A stretch of 64,000 nucleotides of DNA, taken from assembly GCF_022811725.1 (NCBI RefSeq), contig NZ_CP094527.1, positions 3,720,001 through 3,784,000 on the forward strand, read 5' to 3'. Below the pieces are notes generated by a model, which was not told the origin of the DNA, ran no database searches, and saw only the letters and a list, made by a program, of their open reading frames with translations. How positions within the stretch are numbered: the first letter of the stretch is position 1; every line of letters starts with the position of its first letter. Shown here piece after piece: positions 25,852 through 34,628 of the stretch. Source of the DNA: Mucilaginibacter sp. SMC90 (lineage in GTDB: Bacteria > Bacteroidota > Bacteroidia > Sphingobacteriales > Sphingobacteriaceae). Both the position numbers and the translations under genes were made by a program.

Positions 25852-27852
25852 ATGGAAGAAACCCGCGAGCAGCAGAAGTTGCATGGGTTCATGCGCTCTG
25901 CGATCTACCTGTCCGTTTTGTTAGAAATTGCCATTTTTGTCTATCACAAAGCCCCTATATGGGGCTTTTTTTATACGCCATTGGATAAGATCGCTCACAT
26001 TGCGATCTACAGGGATCTTGTGCTGAGTAAATTGACCACCCTAGCATTGATATGTCTCGTCAGCATTGGTACTTTATCCAAAAAAAACAAAGATCTCGAT
26101 CCCAAGAACCATATCGTTTATCCATTATGCCTTGGTTTGATCCTCTTTTTCGGGAGCATATTTTTTCAAGGAAAGTCGTCTTCAATGGTATTGCCCTATA
26201 CCTCCCGAAATGACCTTATTTATATTCTGCTGTCCTTTTCCGGTGCCTTGACGGCTAGCCTGGCCATGGATAATATATCCAAGATGCTCAGATCGGGGCT
26301 CGGAAAGGATCAGTGGAATACCGAAGCAGAAAGCTTCATGCAGCCGGTCTCGCTCATGCAGACGCCATATTCGGTAAACATTCCGATGTTGTTTTACTAC
26401 AAGGGCAAGGTTAGAAAGGGTTGGATAAATATTGTTAATGTATTTCGGGGAACCATCGTCATCGGCACGCCTGGCTCCGGTAAGTCATTCTCCGTCGTTA
26501 ACCCATTTATTCGTCAGCTTATAGCCAAAGAGTTTGCCGTTTGTCTGTATGACTTTAAATATCCTGATTTAGGACAAATCGCTTACTACCATTACCTGTT
26601 AGCAAAGCAACAAGGCAAACTTAAGGGCTATACTTTTCATGTTCTAAACCTGAATGAAGTGGAAAAAAGCCGGCGGATCAACCCTTGGCGTGCTGACTAT
26701 ATCCGTTCCCTGGCTGACGCTGCTGAAACTGCTGAAGCATTAGTAGAAGCCTTGAAAAAAGGTGACCGGTCGGGTGGGAGCGATCAGTTCTTTACGCAGT
26801 CGGCTATAAATTTTCTGGCCTCCTGCATTTATTTCCTGAGTAAACACGACGGCGGAAAACGCTCCAGTTTTCCGCATGTACTGGCCTTACTGAATCGTTC
26901 GTATGAGGAGATCTTCAACGCGCTGGTTTCTGAACAAGAGTTAAAGCCGCTGTTATCGCCGTTTATGAGCGCTTATCACGCCAAAGCGTTCGATCAATTA
27001 GAAGGCCAGGTTGGTACCCTTAAAATATTTATCAGCAGGCTGGCGACGAAAGAAACTTTTTGGGTATTCTCAGGTGACGACTTCGACCTGAAAATATCTG
27101 CAAGAGAAAATCCCGGGATCCTGGTATTGGCGAACGACCCCAATACCCAAAATATCAATTCTGCCTGTTATTCGATCATTACTAACCGCCTGACAAAGCT
27201 GATCAACACAAAAGGGAATCTGCCATCTGCTTTGATCGTAGATGAGGTGCCCACTTTGTTCCTGCATAAGGTCGAGAACCTGATCGCCACAGCCAGGAGC
27301 AATAAGGTTGCGGTCTTAATGGGATTGCAGGAACTTCCTCAGTTCAACCAGCAGTATGGCAAAGACACCGCTTCGACCATCACTGCTGTGATAGGAAATG
27401 TGCTATCCGGCTCGGTAAGGAACAAAGAGACGTTGGAATGGCTGGAACGCCTTTTCGGCAAATCTAAACAGCTTGGTGAAGGACTCTCTATCGACCGTAA
27501 TAAGACATCGACATCCTTGAACGAAAAGCTGGAAGCACTGATCCCTGCGGGTAAAATTGCCTCGCTGAATGCAGGGGAGATGGTTGGGGTGATCGCCGCC
27601 GATGCACGTCCACAATTTACCGGGCAGTTTGAGACCTCCGCTGTTAACTGCCGGGTATCGCTTGATCTCAAGGAAATTGAGAAAGAAGAAAAGGGTTATC
27701 GGCCTTTGCCTACCTATTACAATTTTGGCGATAAAAAAGACGATATCCTTCGCCAGAATTTTTCACGGATCAACCTGGAAGTTCAAGAGCTGGTCACCCG
27801 CTTTAGATCGCAGGAACCGCCAAAGCCGCCAAAAGGCACACTAGATCAATAG
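25852..27852 (+). CDS. Type IV coupling protein (VirD4/TraG-family ATPase, MobC of CTnDOT)
   Basis: A 666-residue membrane ATPase. Three to four membrane helices lie in the first 150 residues, then Walker A IGTPGSGKSFSVVNPF (about residue 203) and Walker B ALIVDEVPTLF, followed by the motif VLMGLQELPQFNQQYG. It recruits the relaxase-DNA complex to the secretion channel. In CTnDOT the equivalent is MobC; here it lies after traN instead of beside the relaxase gene. The C-terminal tail is Pro/Lys-rich. Confidence 0.92.
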   Translation: MEETREQQKLHGFMRSAIYLSVLLEIAIFVYHKAPIWGFFYTPLDKIAHIAIYRDLVLSKLTTLALICLVSIGTLSKKNKDLDPKNHIVYPLCLGLILFFGSIFFQGKSSSMVLPYTSRNDLIYILLSFSGALTASLAMDNISKMLRSGLGKDQWNTEAESFMQPVSLMQTPYSVNIPMLFYYKGKVRKGWINIVNVFRGTIVIGTPGSGKSFSVVNPFIRQLIAKEFAVCLYDFKYPDLGQIAYYHYLLAKQQGKLKGYTFHVLNLNEVEKSRRINPWRADYIRSLADAAETAEALVEALKKGDRSGGSDQFFTQSAINFLASCIYFLSKHDGGKRSSFPHVLALLNRSYEEIFNALVSEQELKPLLSPFMSAYHAKAFDQLEGQVGTLKIFISRLATKETFWVFSGDDFDLKISARENPGILVLANDPNTQNINSACYSIITNRLTKLINTKGNLPSALIVDEVPTLFLHKVENLIATARSNKVAVLMGLQELPQFNQQYGKDTASTITAVIGNVLSGSVRNKETLEWLERLFGKSKQLGEGLSIDRNKTSTSLNEKLEALIPAGKIASLNAGEMVGVIAADARPQFTGQFETSAVNCRVSLDLKEIEKEEKGYRPLPTYYNFGDKKDDILRQNFSRINLEVQELVTRFRSQEPPKPPKGTLDQ

Positions 27853-27884
27853 ACAATAGAAGGCTTTAATTTAAATCAATTAAG

Positions 27885-28295
27885 ATGACAGAACAGGAAC
27901 TGATCAATATGAATGTTTTGGTGCATCCGTTGCTGTTGAATGATCCGGCAAAGCGAAGCGGCCAGATCGGTACCATCATCGATGCCGACATCCGCAGGGA
28001 TGACTTCACTGTTTTATTTGACGACAATCGTACAGCGTTGTACAGCAGTAGCGCACTGATCATCCCTAAATCAGCTGACCGCATCTACGATCATGCTGTA
28101 AAACATGAGGCTTCTATTTCCTACGAGCTCAGGCAAGTACTGGCTGACTATGCCAATCACATAGAATATTATGGCGCTGAAGCGCAGAAAGGCTCCTTAA
28201 GGCTTGTCCAGGCGAATGATAGTCTGATGGAATTCCTCACAGATCCCCTGAAAGATATGCTGGAAATAACACGCCCCTATAAAATCGGCAGGTAA
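27885..28295 (+). CDS. Hypothetical ICE protein (136 aa), partner/paralogue of next gene
   Basis: A small soluble protein. The first half has a beta-rich pattern (NVLVHPLLLNDPAKRSGQIG, FTVLFDDNRTALYSSSAL) that is repeated in similar form in the next gene (VIVRPDLTIDPANGQGKVA, VYVNFANGREGVYPPELL). The second half is helical. Neither is a family I recognise. It lies in the accessory part of the transfer region after the coupling ATPase. Confidence 0.55.
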   Translation: MTEQELINMNVLVHPLLLNDPAKRSGQIGTIIDADIRRDDFTVLFDDNRTALYSSSALIIPKSADRIYDHAVKHEASISYELRQVLADYANHIEYYGAEAQKGSLRLVQANDSLMEFLTDPLKDMLEITRPYKIGR

Positions 28296-28348
28296 CCACC
28301 AGTCTCAAAGAGTACCCGCCTGATCGATCTCATTAATTAAATTTTTTT

Positions 28349-28762
28349 ATGCAGAACAGTGAAAATCTAAACGGCACGCTCGTGATCGTACGGCCGGATC
28401 TTACCATTGATCCTGCCAATGGGCAGGGAAAGGTAGCCATTGTTACCTACGATAGGCAACAATCCAATGAAGTATACGTCAATTTTGCTAACGGAAGGGA
28501 AGGGGTATATCCGCCGGAATTGCTGCTAAAGCTAAAGGACAGACAAACTATTCTTAGTGATCTTAAAAGGGATGGGGCGGCAATGCCACTCGATAATTTT
28601 AAAGATCTCTACAAGGTCGGGCTCCTGCTGGACCGGGGAACCAGTACTGCCCAATGGCAGGCATTAGAAATAGCTGGTAAAAACCCCGCCATATGGGAGA
28701 AAGCGCTTGAGCCTGCAAGGCTAACGGAGAAGCAAGTGCTTGAAAAGGCATACTCACGATGA
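28349..28762 (+). CDS. Hypothetical ICE protein (137 aa)
   Basis: A 137-residue soluble protein, with an N-terminal beta module like that of the preceding gene (DPAxGQGKxAI and VYVNFANGREGVYP) and a C-terminal helical region of about 60 residues. It overlaps the LytM peptidase gene by 4 bases. The KOW/SH3-like look of the beta module (turns with conserved Gly and Pro) is only a guess from pattern. Confidence 0.55.
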   Translation: MQNSENLNGTLVIVRPDLTIDPANGQGKVAIVTYDRQQSNEVYVNFANGREGVYPPELLLKLKDRQTILSDLKRDGAAMPLDNFKDLYKVGLLLDRGTSTAQWQALEIAGKNPAIWEKALEPARLTEKQVLEKAYSR

Positions 28763-29187
28763 AGGCCTCCATCGCCTTGCTGGTCATTTGCCTTCCGCTA
28801 AAAACATTGAAAGTTACTTCGCCATTCGGTTGGCGCATCCATCCCATAACCGGACAGATCGATTATCATCCCGGGGTTGACCTGCGTGCACATCACGATA
28901 CCGTCTACGCGGTACTGGATGGCGTGGTCAGATCGGTTGGTAAGGGTCATATTCTCGGTACGGCCATCACTTTGCAGCACAGCGGTATCGTTTCCAATTA
29001 TGGCCATTTGAGCCAATGCCTGGTAAAGACAGGCGATACCGTCAGGGCCGGGCAGCCCATCGCCATCAGCGGTGCCAGTGGCCGGGCCACTGCCGCCCAT
29101 TTACATTTCGGCCTGCGTTACGGCAACCACTATCTCCATCCATTGAATTTTTTATATCAACTTTTAAAAATAACAGATCATGAGTAA
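28759..29187 (+). CDS. M23 (LytM) family peptidoglycan endopeptidase
   Basis: A 142-residue zinc peptidase. The metal ligands are visible in DYHPGVDLRA (H-x-x-x-D) and in the H-x-H of AAHLHFGL, with the conserved SPFGWRIHPITG start of the domain. A hydrophobic N-terminus may be a short signal. In type IV secretion regions such enzymes replace the VirB1 lytic transglycosylase and open the wall for the channel. The gene overlaps its two neighbours. Confidence 0.9.
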   Translation: MKASIALLVICLPLKTLKVTSPFGWRIHPITGQIDYHPGVDLRAHHDTVYAVLDGVVRSVGKGHILGTAITLQHSGIVSNYGHLSQCLVKTGDTVRAGQPIAISGASGRATAAHLHFGLRYGNHYLHPLNFLYQLLKITDHE

Positions 29188-30367
29188 GAACTTTAAACCA
29201 TTGCATGAGCAGATCGCAAATAAGCTCATCGCAGAATTGAAAGAAGGTACTTCACCTTTTCAAAAACCCTGGAACGATTCGACAGCGCCGGCATTTACCA
29301 TTCCGGTGAACCCAACCACCGATAAAAATTATCGCGGGATGAATGCCCTCTGGCTTTCTATGCAAGGTCACCAGGATCCGCGCTGGATGACCTTAAAACA
29401 GGCAGACTTTGCCGGTTACACTGTAGAAAAAGGAGCAAAAGCCACGCTGATCAACTTTGTTAAAACGAGCAACATGGAAGCCATCCGTGACGTGGACGGC
29501 AACAAGATCAAAGACGAAGCCGGCGTTACGCAAACAAGGGTTACTAACCTGGATAAACCGATCATTACCAACGCCTGGGTGTTTAACGCAGAGCAGATCA
29601 AAGGGATCCCGCCACTGGAAGAATACCTTCAGAAGCATAGAAGTGAACAAACCTGGACACCTATCGAGCGCGCTGAAAGTCTGTTAACGGCCAGCCAGGC
29701 TACCATTGATCACGGTGGCAATCAGGCATATTACAATAAGACCAGTGACGCTATCCAATTGCCGTTCAAGGAACAATTTGATAACGAAACCAAGTACTAT
29801 GCTGTAGCCCTGCACGAGCTTGGACACTGGACAGGGCATCCTAGCCGCCTCAACCGCGAAATGGAAGGAGGGTTCGGTTCTGAGAAATATGCACGCGAAG
29901 AGCTAAGGGCAGAGATCGCTTCACTAATGATCGGTAGTGAACTGAAGATCGGGCATAATTTCGGCCAGCACGCTGCTTACGTCAACAGTTGGGTCAAAAT
30001 ACTGAAGGATGAACCATTTGAGCTTTTCCGCGCTTCTGCCGATGCGCAGAAGATCTATGATTTTGTGCTTGACCTTGTCGAAAAGCGCGAATTGAAACAG
30101 GAAAATAAACCTGTGGTGAATCAGGCAGAGATGCCGTCACTCGCAAAGGGCGATGAGATCGCCTATAACAATAATGTGTACAAGGTTCTTGACCTGAAAG
30201 GTAAAACCTTCAAGATGGAGGATATGGAAGGCAATAAATTCAACCTGAAACAAACAGATGGACTCTTCAAATCCCTCGTGACCGCAAAGAACGACCCCTC
30301 TGCGCAGCAAATGGTTGTTGCTGAGGTAGGGGAAGAAGTAAATGTTTCAAGAAAGGTAGGCAGATAA
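29180..30367 (+). CDS. ArdC-like antirestriction protein with zincin metallopeptidase domain
   Basis: A 395-residue protein. The N-terminal ArdC/ssDNA-binding domain shows LKEGTSPFQKPW, YRGMNALWLSM and WMTLKQADFAGYTVEKGAKATLI in part. The middle carries the metallopeptidase motif HELGHWTGHPSRLNRE (about residues 212-227). A C-terminal beta-rich extension of about 70 residues follows after residue 320. ArdC proteins protect incoming single-stranded DNA and block restriction in the recipient, which fits an ICE. The exact substrate of the peptidase motif is unknown. Confidence 0.88.
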   Translation: MSKNFKPLHEQIANKLIAELKEGTSPFQKPWNDSTAPAFTIPVNPTTDKNYRGMNALWLSMQGHQDPRWMTLKQADFAGYTVEKGAKATLINFVKTSNMEAIRDVDGNKIKDEAGVTQTRVTNLDKPIITNAWVFNAEQIKGIPPLEEYLQKHRSEQTWTPIERAESLLTASQATIDHGGNQAYYNKTSDAIQLPFKEQFDNETKYYAVALHELGHWTGHPSRLNREMEGGFGSEKYAREELRAEIASLMIGSELKIGHNFGQHAAYVNSWVKILKDEPFELFRASADAQKIYDFVLDLVEKRELKQENKPVVNQAEMPSLAKGDEIAYNNNVYKVLDLKGKTFKMEDMEGNKFNLKQTDGLFKSLVTAKNDPSAQQMVVAEVGEEVNVSRKVGR

Positions 30368-31140
30368 TGGATATTATACATTACAACGAGAAAATGCTTC
30401 CGCTACAGGATCTCGAAACGATCGGGCTTGCTACGGGCGGACAGCTGTTATTGAACGTGGATGATCTCAAGGCGCTGCTTTCGGGCCGCAGGACGGGCTT
30501 AATGCAATTGCAGAACCTCGAAGCGGAGAACATTCGCATCAAATCGATAGACGCTAAGATATCTTTAAAACCCGACGAGACAGGCAAGCTTAATTTAATG
30601 ATCCACCCGATCTATAAAAAACCGGCAACACCATCGTTCCTGGATGATAACGAAGCACATAAGCTGGAAAAAGGGGAGGTGGGTAATTATCTGAAAACCA
30701 CTACGGATGATAAAGGCAATAAGAAGGAGATCCTGGTAGAATACGATGCTGAAACACGGGAATTTATTGTTTCTGATACGGAGAAGATACTGGCACCGGA
30801 TATGGTCAATCTTCAGTTTCTGACCGCTGCACAAAAAGAAAATTACCGTAAAGGCAAGGAAGTGACGATCGCAGATAAGACGACCTTTGGCTATTCAGCG
30901 ACCGATCCACAGGGGGTCAAGGCCAATAAACTGGCCTTGGTCGCTTCGATCCTCATCGATGGTGGTTTAACGTATGTGGTTTACAAAGGCCTGAATATGC
31001 TTTTTAATCAGCAACGTAACGAGGTCGATGCGGCTAAACTAAGCCCGGGCTACTATAATGCGGTCAAGGATGCAGAAAATGAAAGCCCACGTGTGCCTAA
31101 CCAGATGAGTCGGTCTTATACCCGCAGCGGTTCCCGCTAA
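30367..31140 (+). CDS. DUF4099 plus DUF3945 protein
   Basis: A 257-residue protein common in Bacteroidota mobile elements. The DUF4099 part covers roughly residues 8-85 (LETIGLATGGQLLLNVDDLKALLSGRRTG-like) and the DUF3945 part residues 90-180 with LTAAQKENYRKGKEV. A short hydrophobic stretch near residues 195-215 could be a helix. Function unknown; usually found together with ArdC-like and Topo III-like genes. It starts at the last base of the ArdC gene stop, so the two are coupled. Confidence 0.8.
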   Translation: MDIIHYNEKMLPLQDLETIGLATGGQLLLNVDDLKALLSGRRTGLMQLQNLEAENIRIKSIDAKISLKPDETGKLNLMIHPIYKKPATPSFLDDNEAHKLEKGEVGNYLKTTTDDKGNKKEILVEYDAETREFIVSDTEKILAPDMVNLQFLTAAQKENYRKGKEVTIADKTTFGYSATDPQGVKANKLALVASILIDGGLTYVVYKGLNMLFNQQRNEVDAAKLSPGYYNAVKDAENESPRVPNQMSRSYTRSGSR

Positions 31141-31733
31141 TGAATGAATACCTAACTAAACTCGGCGTTCCCCCTAAAGTGCAGGCATTTTTTGCATTGG
31201 GGGAGCCCGTTTTTTATTTTGGGGATGAGGTTGAATATTTCAGTGAAGCCGTACACTACATCCCGCCCACGCATAATCTGTGGATGGCAGGTTCTTTTTT
31301 TGCCCGCCAGATCATTCTTACTTTTTCAGCGATGGAGGCGGTCTCGTTCTTGACGCTGAACCAAGCGGATTACCTTGATTTTGATGATCTTTTGTTCTTG
31401 TCTTTTGGGGTTCGGATAAGTGCCGACCAGCTTAATTGGGTGCGGTCGAATCTTAGGGGTCGGGAATTTACCTTAGCTTTCGGTAATGACCTGATGGGTA
31501 GGCTGGCAGATATTAAGGCTGCTACTGCTATCCGCAACAGGATGGTCAGGCTGAGTTATCACGAAGGCAATGTGACCGCCTGGCTGAAAGAAAAAAAGAT
31601 CTGTTTTGAAGGAGAAAAATTAAGCCTCTCTTCATTTGAAAAAGCCTTTGGTATCCGGACAAGGATCAGGACCTGCAAGCCTCCCAGCCAACTCACCTTT
31701 TTAGATCAATTAAAATATGACACACCAAGATGA
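31140..31733 (+). CDS. Hypothetical ICE protein (197 aa)
   Basis: A soluble mixed alpha/beta protein that starts at the last base of the previous stop and overlaps the next gene by 17 bases. I do not recognise a domain. The central part is rich in aromatic and hydrophobic residues (SFLTLNQADYLDFDDLLFLSFG), and the C-terminus is basic. The coupled arrangement suggests co-expression with the accessory transfer genes. Confidence 0.5.
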   Translation: MNEYLTKLGVPPKVQAFFALGEPVFYFGDEVEYFSEAVHYIPPTHNLWMAGSFFARQIILTFSAMEAVSFLTLNQADYLDFDDLLFLSFGVRISADQLNWVRSNLRGREFTLAFGNDLMGRLADIKAATAIRNRMVRLSYHEGNVTAWLKEKKICFEGEKLSLSSFEKAFGIRTRIRTCKPPSQLTFLDQLKYDTPR

Positions 31734-32175
31734 CATACTGCTTAAGCCAGCCATGGCTTTTGCATTTTTGAAGACCCTGCCTTTAGTGACGCTCGGGTTA
31801 ACGTTCTTATTTCTTGCATGGCAACTTTCGCCATACTTCGTTGTCTTTGCAATTGCGACCACCGGCATCGCCTGGTACCGCGTGTTATTCCTGCGAAGTT
31901 GTGAATACCGCATCGGCCGGGAATATATCCAGATCACCACCGGTATCTTTTTTAAGCGTATAGACCAGGTAGAAATGTACCGTATAAAGGATTATGTGAT
32001 CACGCGTTCATTGTTATTGCAACTATTTCGACTGATGGATGTGATACTTAAAAGTACAGATTCCGAAACACCCGTTGTTTGGCTGAGGGGCATCCCTCTA
32101 TCCGATATCATTGAAACGATCCGTGAGCGGGTGCAGGAGGCCAGAAAAGTCAATAAAATAGTTGAACTAAACTAA
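31717..32175 (+). CDS. Membrane protein with bacterial PH-like (YdbS/bPH2-type) domain
   Basis: A 152-residue protein: two membrane helices at about residues 15-50, then a compact beta domain with EYRIGREYIQITTGIFFKRIDQVEMYRI and a helix (PLSDIIETIRERVQEARK), the pattern of bPH2 domains. Such proteins sit in the cytoplasmic membrane; function unknown. It is the last of a run of overlapping genes after ArdC. Confidence 0.65.
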   Translation: MTHQDDILLKPAMAFAFLKTLPLVTLGLTFLFLAWQLSPYFVVFAIATTGIAWYRVLFLRSCEYRIGREYIQITTGIFFKRIDQVEMYRIKDYVITRSLLLQLFRLMDVILKSTDSETPVVWLRGIPLSDIIETIRERVQEARKVNKIVELN

Positions 32176-32232
32176 GCATTCCACTTGTTCTTAACTAAAA
32201 TTATTAGTAACTTTAAGTTTGATTTTAAAGCC

Positions 32233-32532
32233 ATGGGAGCCATCGTTAGAAACTTTTTGCTTGCTTTCTTGATCTCAACATTCTGTTTTTTCGGCATGAT
32301 TGGAAAACGACCTGACACGCCAGGCGTAAAGTATACTTCTGAACAACTTTCTGCTAAGAAAGCTGAGTCGTCAAAGGAAACTTTTACCCTTTTCGGCGTA
32401 ATCGGCTTAACATGGGTGCTTTGCTTTTGGCGCTGTAATGCGATCAATAAACGCTTGAACGCTGAGCGTTTGTACAAACAGCGTTTCGAAGAGTACATGC
32501 GAAGCTCTGCTTATCAACGACAATATCGTTAA
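32233..32532 (+). CDS. Small two-helix membrane protein (99 aa)
   Basis: Start taken at ATG 32233 (MGAIVRNFLLAFLISTF). One helix lies at residues 5-22 and a second near 53-70 (FTLFGVIGLTWVLCFW), with a basic C-terminal tail. Function unknown. A terminator follows about 70 bases later. Confidence 0.5.
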   Translation: MGAIVRNFLLAFLISTFCFFGMIGKRPDTPGVKYTSEQLSAKKAESSKETFTLFGVIGLTWVLCFWRCNAINKRLNAERLYKQRFEEYMRSSAYQRQYR

Positions 32533-32602
32533 TAAAATATTTTTCTTTTTATTTGCACAAAGCGAGCGGAACTCATCGCTCGATTGTGATAAGGTTTAGG
32601 TT

Positions 32603-32642
32603 GAACGCCTCCTGGCAGCAAGTGCGGGGAGGCGTTCTTTTT
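32603..32642 (+). terminator. Rho-independent terminator
   Basis: GAACGCCTCC (32603-32612) and its exact complement (32628-32637) with a 15-base loop and a following run of T. It ends the transfer/accessory operon; no gene lies in 32533-32822. Confidence 0.85.
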
Positions 32643-32822
32643 ATCACGAAAATGGTTAAGTCTTTAAAAAGCAAGGAGTAGTCGAACGGCCTTGATTTTA
32701 ATGAACCAGTGTTGATGTAAATGTTATTGTTGAGAAATAATCTTGTGATTAACCTGAACAATGTTGTCATTTGCCGATTATTGTAGCAGTACAAAACGCT
32801 ACTACAATATCGCCTTGCCCTT

Positions 32823-33383
32823 ATGTTAGAGCCGATACATTTAGAAAATGAAACACTCATAATTCAATCGTTTGATGCCGGTGATCTCCAGCGATGGTCC
32901 GGCATGGTAGACGATATTTATGCTTTACTTTCAGATAATCAGGCTCTAAAATATCTGCCTTTTAAGCGATTGACCTCCCTTAGTGCTGCAGATGCGCTAC
33001 TCAAAAACGCATTGATCAACCTGCACTGCGGCAGAAATTACCTTCACTTTATACGAAAACGCATCGATGGCCGTATCATCGGCTTCATCGATATCATTTC
33101 ACCGGATCTCGCCCGAGAACATTACCGGCTTAAGAAATACCCATACTTCATCGAGTTTTGTATAAAAACCGAATATTCCCAAAAAAAATTAATGTCTAAA
33201 TTACTGCCGGATTTCCTGGCTTCCTTACGCCGTCAGCAGATCGGCGACATTGCGGCGGTGATCAACAGAAATAACATAGCCGCTCAAAAGTTATTGAGCC
33301 GGTCGGGATTTAACTATTATCACATTTTTGATGATAATCAGGATATCTATCGGTATTCACCGGAACAGATCAATGTAGCTTAG
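32823..33383 (+). CDS. GNAT-family N-acetyltransferase
   Basis: A 186-residue protein with the strand order of RimJ/RimL-like GNATs: ENETLIIQSFDAGDLQRW at the start, IGFIDIISPD in the centre, CIKTEYSQKKLMSKLLPDFLASL as the acetyl-CoA-binding helix region, and VINRNNIAAQKLLSRSGFNY at the end. The pyrophosphate-binding loop is degenerate, so activity is not certain. Substrate unknown. It is alone between a terminator and a convergent gene. Confidence 0.75.
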   Translation: MLEPIHLENETLIIQSFDAGDLQRWSGMVDDIYALLSDNQALKYLPFKRLTSLSAADALLKNALINLHCGRNYLHFIRKRIDGRIIGFIDIISPDLAREHYRLKKYPYFIEFCIKTEYSQKKLMSKLLPDFLASLRRQQIGDIAAVINRNNIAAQKLLSRSGFNYYHIFDDNQDIYRYSPEQINVA

Positions 33384-33448
33384 ATCACCTCGACTATGCA
33401 CGAATTACCTAACATGCTGTTCAAAAAAGTTCATTATATCCGTTGGCC

Positions 33449-33976
33449 TCATTTGGAATAGCGGGCGACCACACGCATAGTATCTGGATCAGCGGTAAGC
33501 TCGTGCATTGGGCAAACCAAACGACCGTCTTTGTCCAGCATTTCAGTTCCAAAATGAGGACAACGTTTACCCGCACAAGATTTACCGATATAAGATGCGT
33601 ACCACTGCTCATATCGTTCCAGGTTATCGCTTTGACTCTTTGTTGGTGTTTCCGGAAAGGTAAGCCCGGTTTGGGTTTGCACGCAAGGCAGTATTCTGGT
33701 TTCTATTCGCAGAAATTTTGGCGTTTCATTCCCCGGCCGGATCACCGCTGATGTATGACCGGCATGTAACCGATATTCATGACCCATGCGGGGTTCCATG
33801 TAGAAACGTCCATCGATGTGGTAGTGTTTGTGCGGGAAACCAAACTGTGGATCGGCGTGAAGGTGGTCAAAGACCGGAATGGCATACTCCCGGCCATCGC
33901 TGGTTCTAACAATGGCACATGGTCGCTCATAACATCTTCCGGGTTCAATTTCCATAAACGAATTTACGGGTTTCAT
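33449..33976 (-). CDS. Hypothetical protein with C-terminal Rieske-like CxH/CxxH motif
   Basis: A 175-residue protein. The C-terminal third has C-P-H, a 13-residue spacer, then C-P-M-H (KRCPHFGTEML and LVCPMHELT), the ligand arrangement of a Rieske [2Fe-2S] centre. The N-terminal part has many His and Gly residues (HLHADPQFGFPHKHYHIDG) and no recognised fold. There is no dehydrogenase or oxygenase beside it. It is divergent from the acidic 191-residue protein, separated by 20 bases. The metal cluster is inferred from the motif alone; a zinc site is the alternative. Confidence 0.6.
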   Translation of the reverse strand: MKPVNSFMEIEPGRCYERPCAIVRTSDGREYAIPVFDHLHADPQFGFPHKHYHIDGRFYMEPRMGHEYRLHAGHTSAVIRPGNETPKFLRIETRILPCVQTQTGLTFPETPTKSQSDNLERYEQWYASYIGKSCAGKRCPHFGTEMLDKDGRLVCPMHELTADPDTMRVVARYSK

Positions 33977-33996
33977 TTAAACTATTACCTTTAACC

Positions 33997-34572
33997 ATGG
34001 AAGCACCTGAATTTTTAAGTCCAGAGGACGGCTACTTGCAGCTGACCATACCGTCTCCGTTCGGCGACGGCCGCAAAACCGTCGATATTTTCGCACGGAA
34101 TATGGAGGAGGCGACGGAGTACATCATATACATTGATGAGCATGAGATGGGCGACCTGATGTTTGATGGAGAATGGTATCCGATCCGAGATTGTTTGCTT
34201 ACCGCTAAAGAGATCAGCATACTCACGCCGATCATTGAACAAAGTGATATCAGGCCCTCACAGCCTGCACCTCTGAGCGAGCAGGAACAAACTTTACGGA
34301 AATGGCTTGATGAGCAGGGTGTTTATCCTGGAGATAAACTATTGCAGGCGATGGTGATCAATTCTTTCTATGCGGAAGAAAACGACGATATTGATGATGA
34401 TGAGGATCTCGATACCGAACTCGGGGACGAGCCTTTAGAACCTTTTGACCTTGACGACGATCTTGATTATCTGGATGATGAAGATGATACCGGTTGGGAA
34501 GAAAAGATAAAGTATTGTTTGTCTCATCAAGACAATTTTCTCGCCTACGTTGAAGCCAACTGGCGAGACTAA
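33997..34572 (+). CDS. Acidic hypothetical ICE protein (191 aa)
   Basis: The first half is a mixed fold (YLQLTIPSPFGDGRKTVDIFA); the C-terminal third is extremely acidic (NDDIDDDEDLDTELGDEP and DLDDDLDYLDDEDDTG). Such tails mimic DNA in anti-restriction and anti-defence proteins, but they also occur in chaperone-like proteins; no function can be assigned. It stands alone after a divergent promoter of only about 20 bases. Confidence 0.6.
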   Translation: MEAPEFLSPEDGYLQLTIPSPFGDGRKTVDIFARNMEEATEYIIYIDEHEMGDLMFDGEWYPIRDCLLTAKEISILTPIIEQSDIRPSQPAPLSEQEQTLRKWLDEQGVYPGDKLLQAMVINSFYAEENDDIDDDEDLDTELGDEPLEPFDLDDDLDYLDDEDDTGWEEKIKYCLSHQDNFLAYVEANWRD

Positions 34573-34628
34573 ATAGCACAGTGCGCGTATATTGATGAAG
34601 TCTGAATGATTATCAATATACCAAGCTA

